Below, piece after piece: positions 39,628 to 39,693 of a stretch of DNA of 39,693 bases. The notes under the pieces were generated by a model. That model saw nothing but the letters and a program-made list of their open reading frames with translations. It did no database searches and was not told where the DNA came from. The first letter of the stretch is position 1, and every line of letters begins with the position of its first letter. The stretch is taken from contig CAYMEO010000012.1 of assembly GCA_964389705.1 (NCBI GenBank), positions 1-39,693 of the forward strand, written 5' to 3'. Both the position numbers and the translations under genes were made by a program. This DNA is from PSLL01 sp964389705. Its GTDB lineage: Bacteria; Desulfobacterota_D; UBA1144; Nemesobacterales; CSP1-2.

Positions 39628-39693
39628 AATCCCTTTATCATGGATCTTTTCTATTGGTATTGTCTCACAAGAGGTAATCTATTGTCAAGCAAT

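Noticed and set aside
1..39693. tRNA or rRNA genes, CRISPR arrays, complete insertion sequences
   Set aside because: I saw no T-loop-like GTTCRANNC with matching acceptor arms, no regularly spaced repeats, no transposase frames and no IS-type terminal repeats.

Overview
The window looks like a chromosomal stretch of an uncultivated Gram-negative bacterium. It carries an outer-membrane barrel porin, at least two candidate lipoproteins, an O-antigen-ligase-like protein and an ECF sigma/anti-sigma operon. Base composition is moderate (about 40-45% G+C by eye) and most gene types are housekeeping ones. The gene set fits a deep-branching, delta-proteobacteria-like lineage, but I cannot assign a phylum from sequence alone. 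A run of exactly 100 N (30511-30610) shows this is an assembled draft scaffold.

Layout. 1-1646: the tail of a probable ammonium transporter, then a BBP2/OmpL-type porin and a strong terminator. 1725-5579: a CPA2 antiporter with two universal-stress domains, an exported cyclase-family hydrolase, and a decayed gene for a secreted protein. 5860-7703: an isoprenoid/nucleic-acid operon xseB-ispA-tlyA in which the often-adjacent dxs is absent. 7721-11083: alternating housekeeping genes (transaldolase-like fsa, rpsT, holA, lipB, ndk). 11203-14925: an O-antigen-ligase-like membrane protein, a two-gene Hpt/receiver phosphorelay with an operator-like palindrome, and an orphan LivK-like binding protein. 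14940-18143 (minus): larC, a CcsA/HemX-type cytochrome assembly protein and prfA. 18206-20977 (plus): zapB-like, zapA, 5-formyl-THF cyclo-ligase and rny, closed by a clean terminator. 21105-22346: an unusual STAS-like/GHKL-ATPase/WGR-like protein. 22324-26983 (minus): rnhB, two small genes, dapA, a PH-like zinc-ribbon protein overlapping asd, and an atypical rpiB paralogue.

27121-33254 is the accessory part. It holds a short dispersed-repeat remnant, a NUDIX gene, a GC-rich orphan membrane protein, and a plus-strand run of very small proteins: a CxxC zinc-finger protein, a coiled-coil zinc ribbon, a two-part protein of mobile-element type with a second truncated copy, a SWIM-finger protein and a coiled-coil protein. 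These are followed by a TSCPD protein (the C-terminal domain type of B12-dependent ribonucleotide reductase), recA and a further four-cysteine small protein. A GC-rich HAD phosphatase closes the region. 33328-39693 returns to ordinary content: rsmE, a cobA-hemD fusion, a small lipoprotein, a DHA2 MFS exporter, and the operon ECF sigma / zf-HC2 anti-sigma / Spy-like protein, ending in a 17-bp perfect palindrome.

The most unusual signal is a set of real-looking genes without any ATG/GTG/TTG at the expected start. They have ATT or ATA there instead: tlyA (ATT) and the 5-formyl-THF cyclo-ligase (ATA) behind well-spaced Shine-Dalgarno sequences, the four-cysteine protein after recA (ATA) behind a leader that matches the leader of a nearby gene starting with ATG, and more weakly the zinc-finger protein at 28773. 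The second point of interest is the small zinc-protein cluster feeding into recA.
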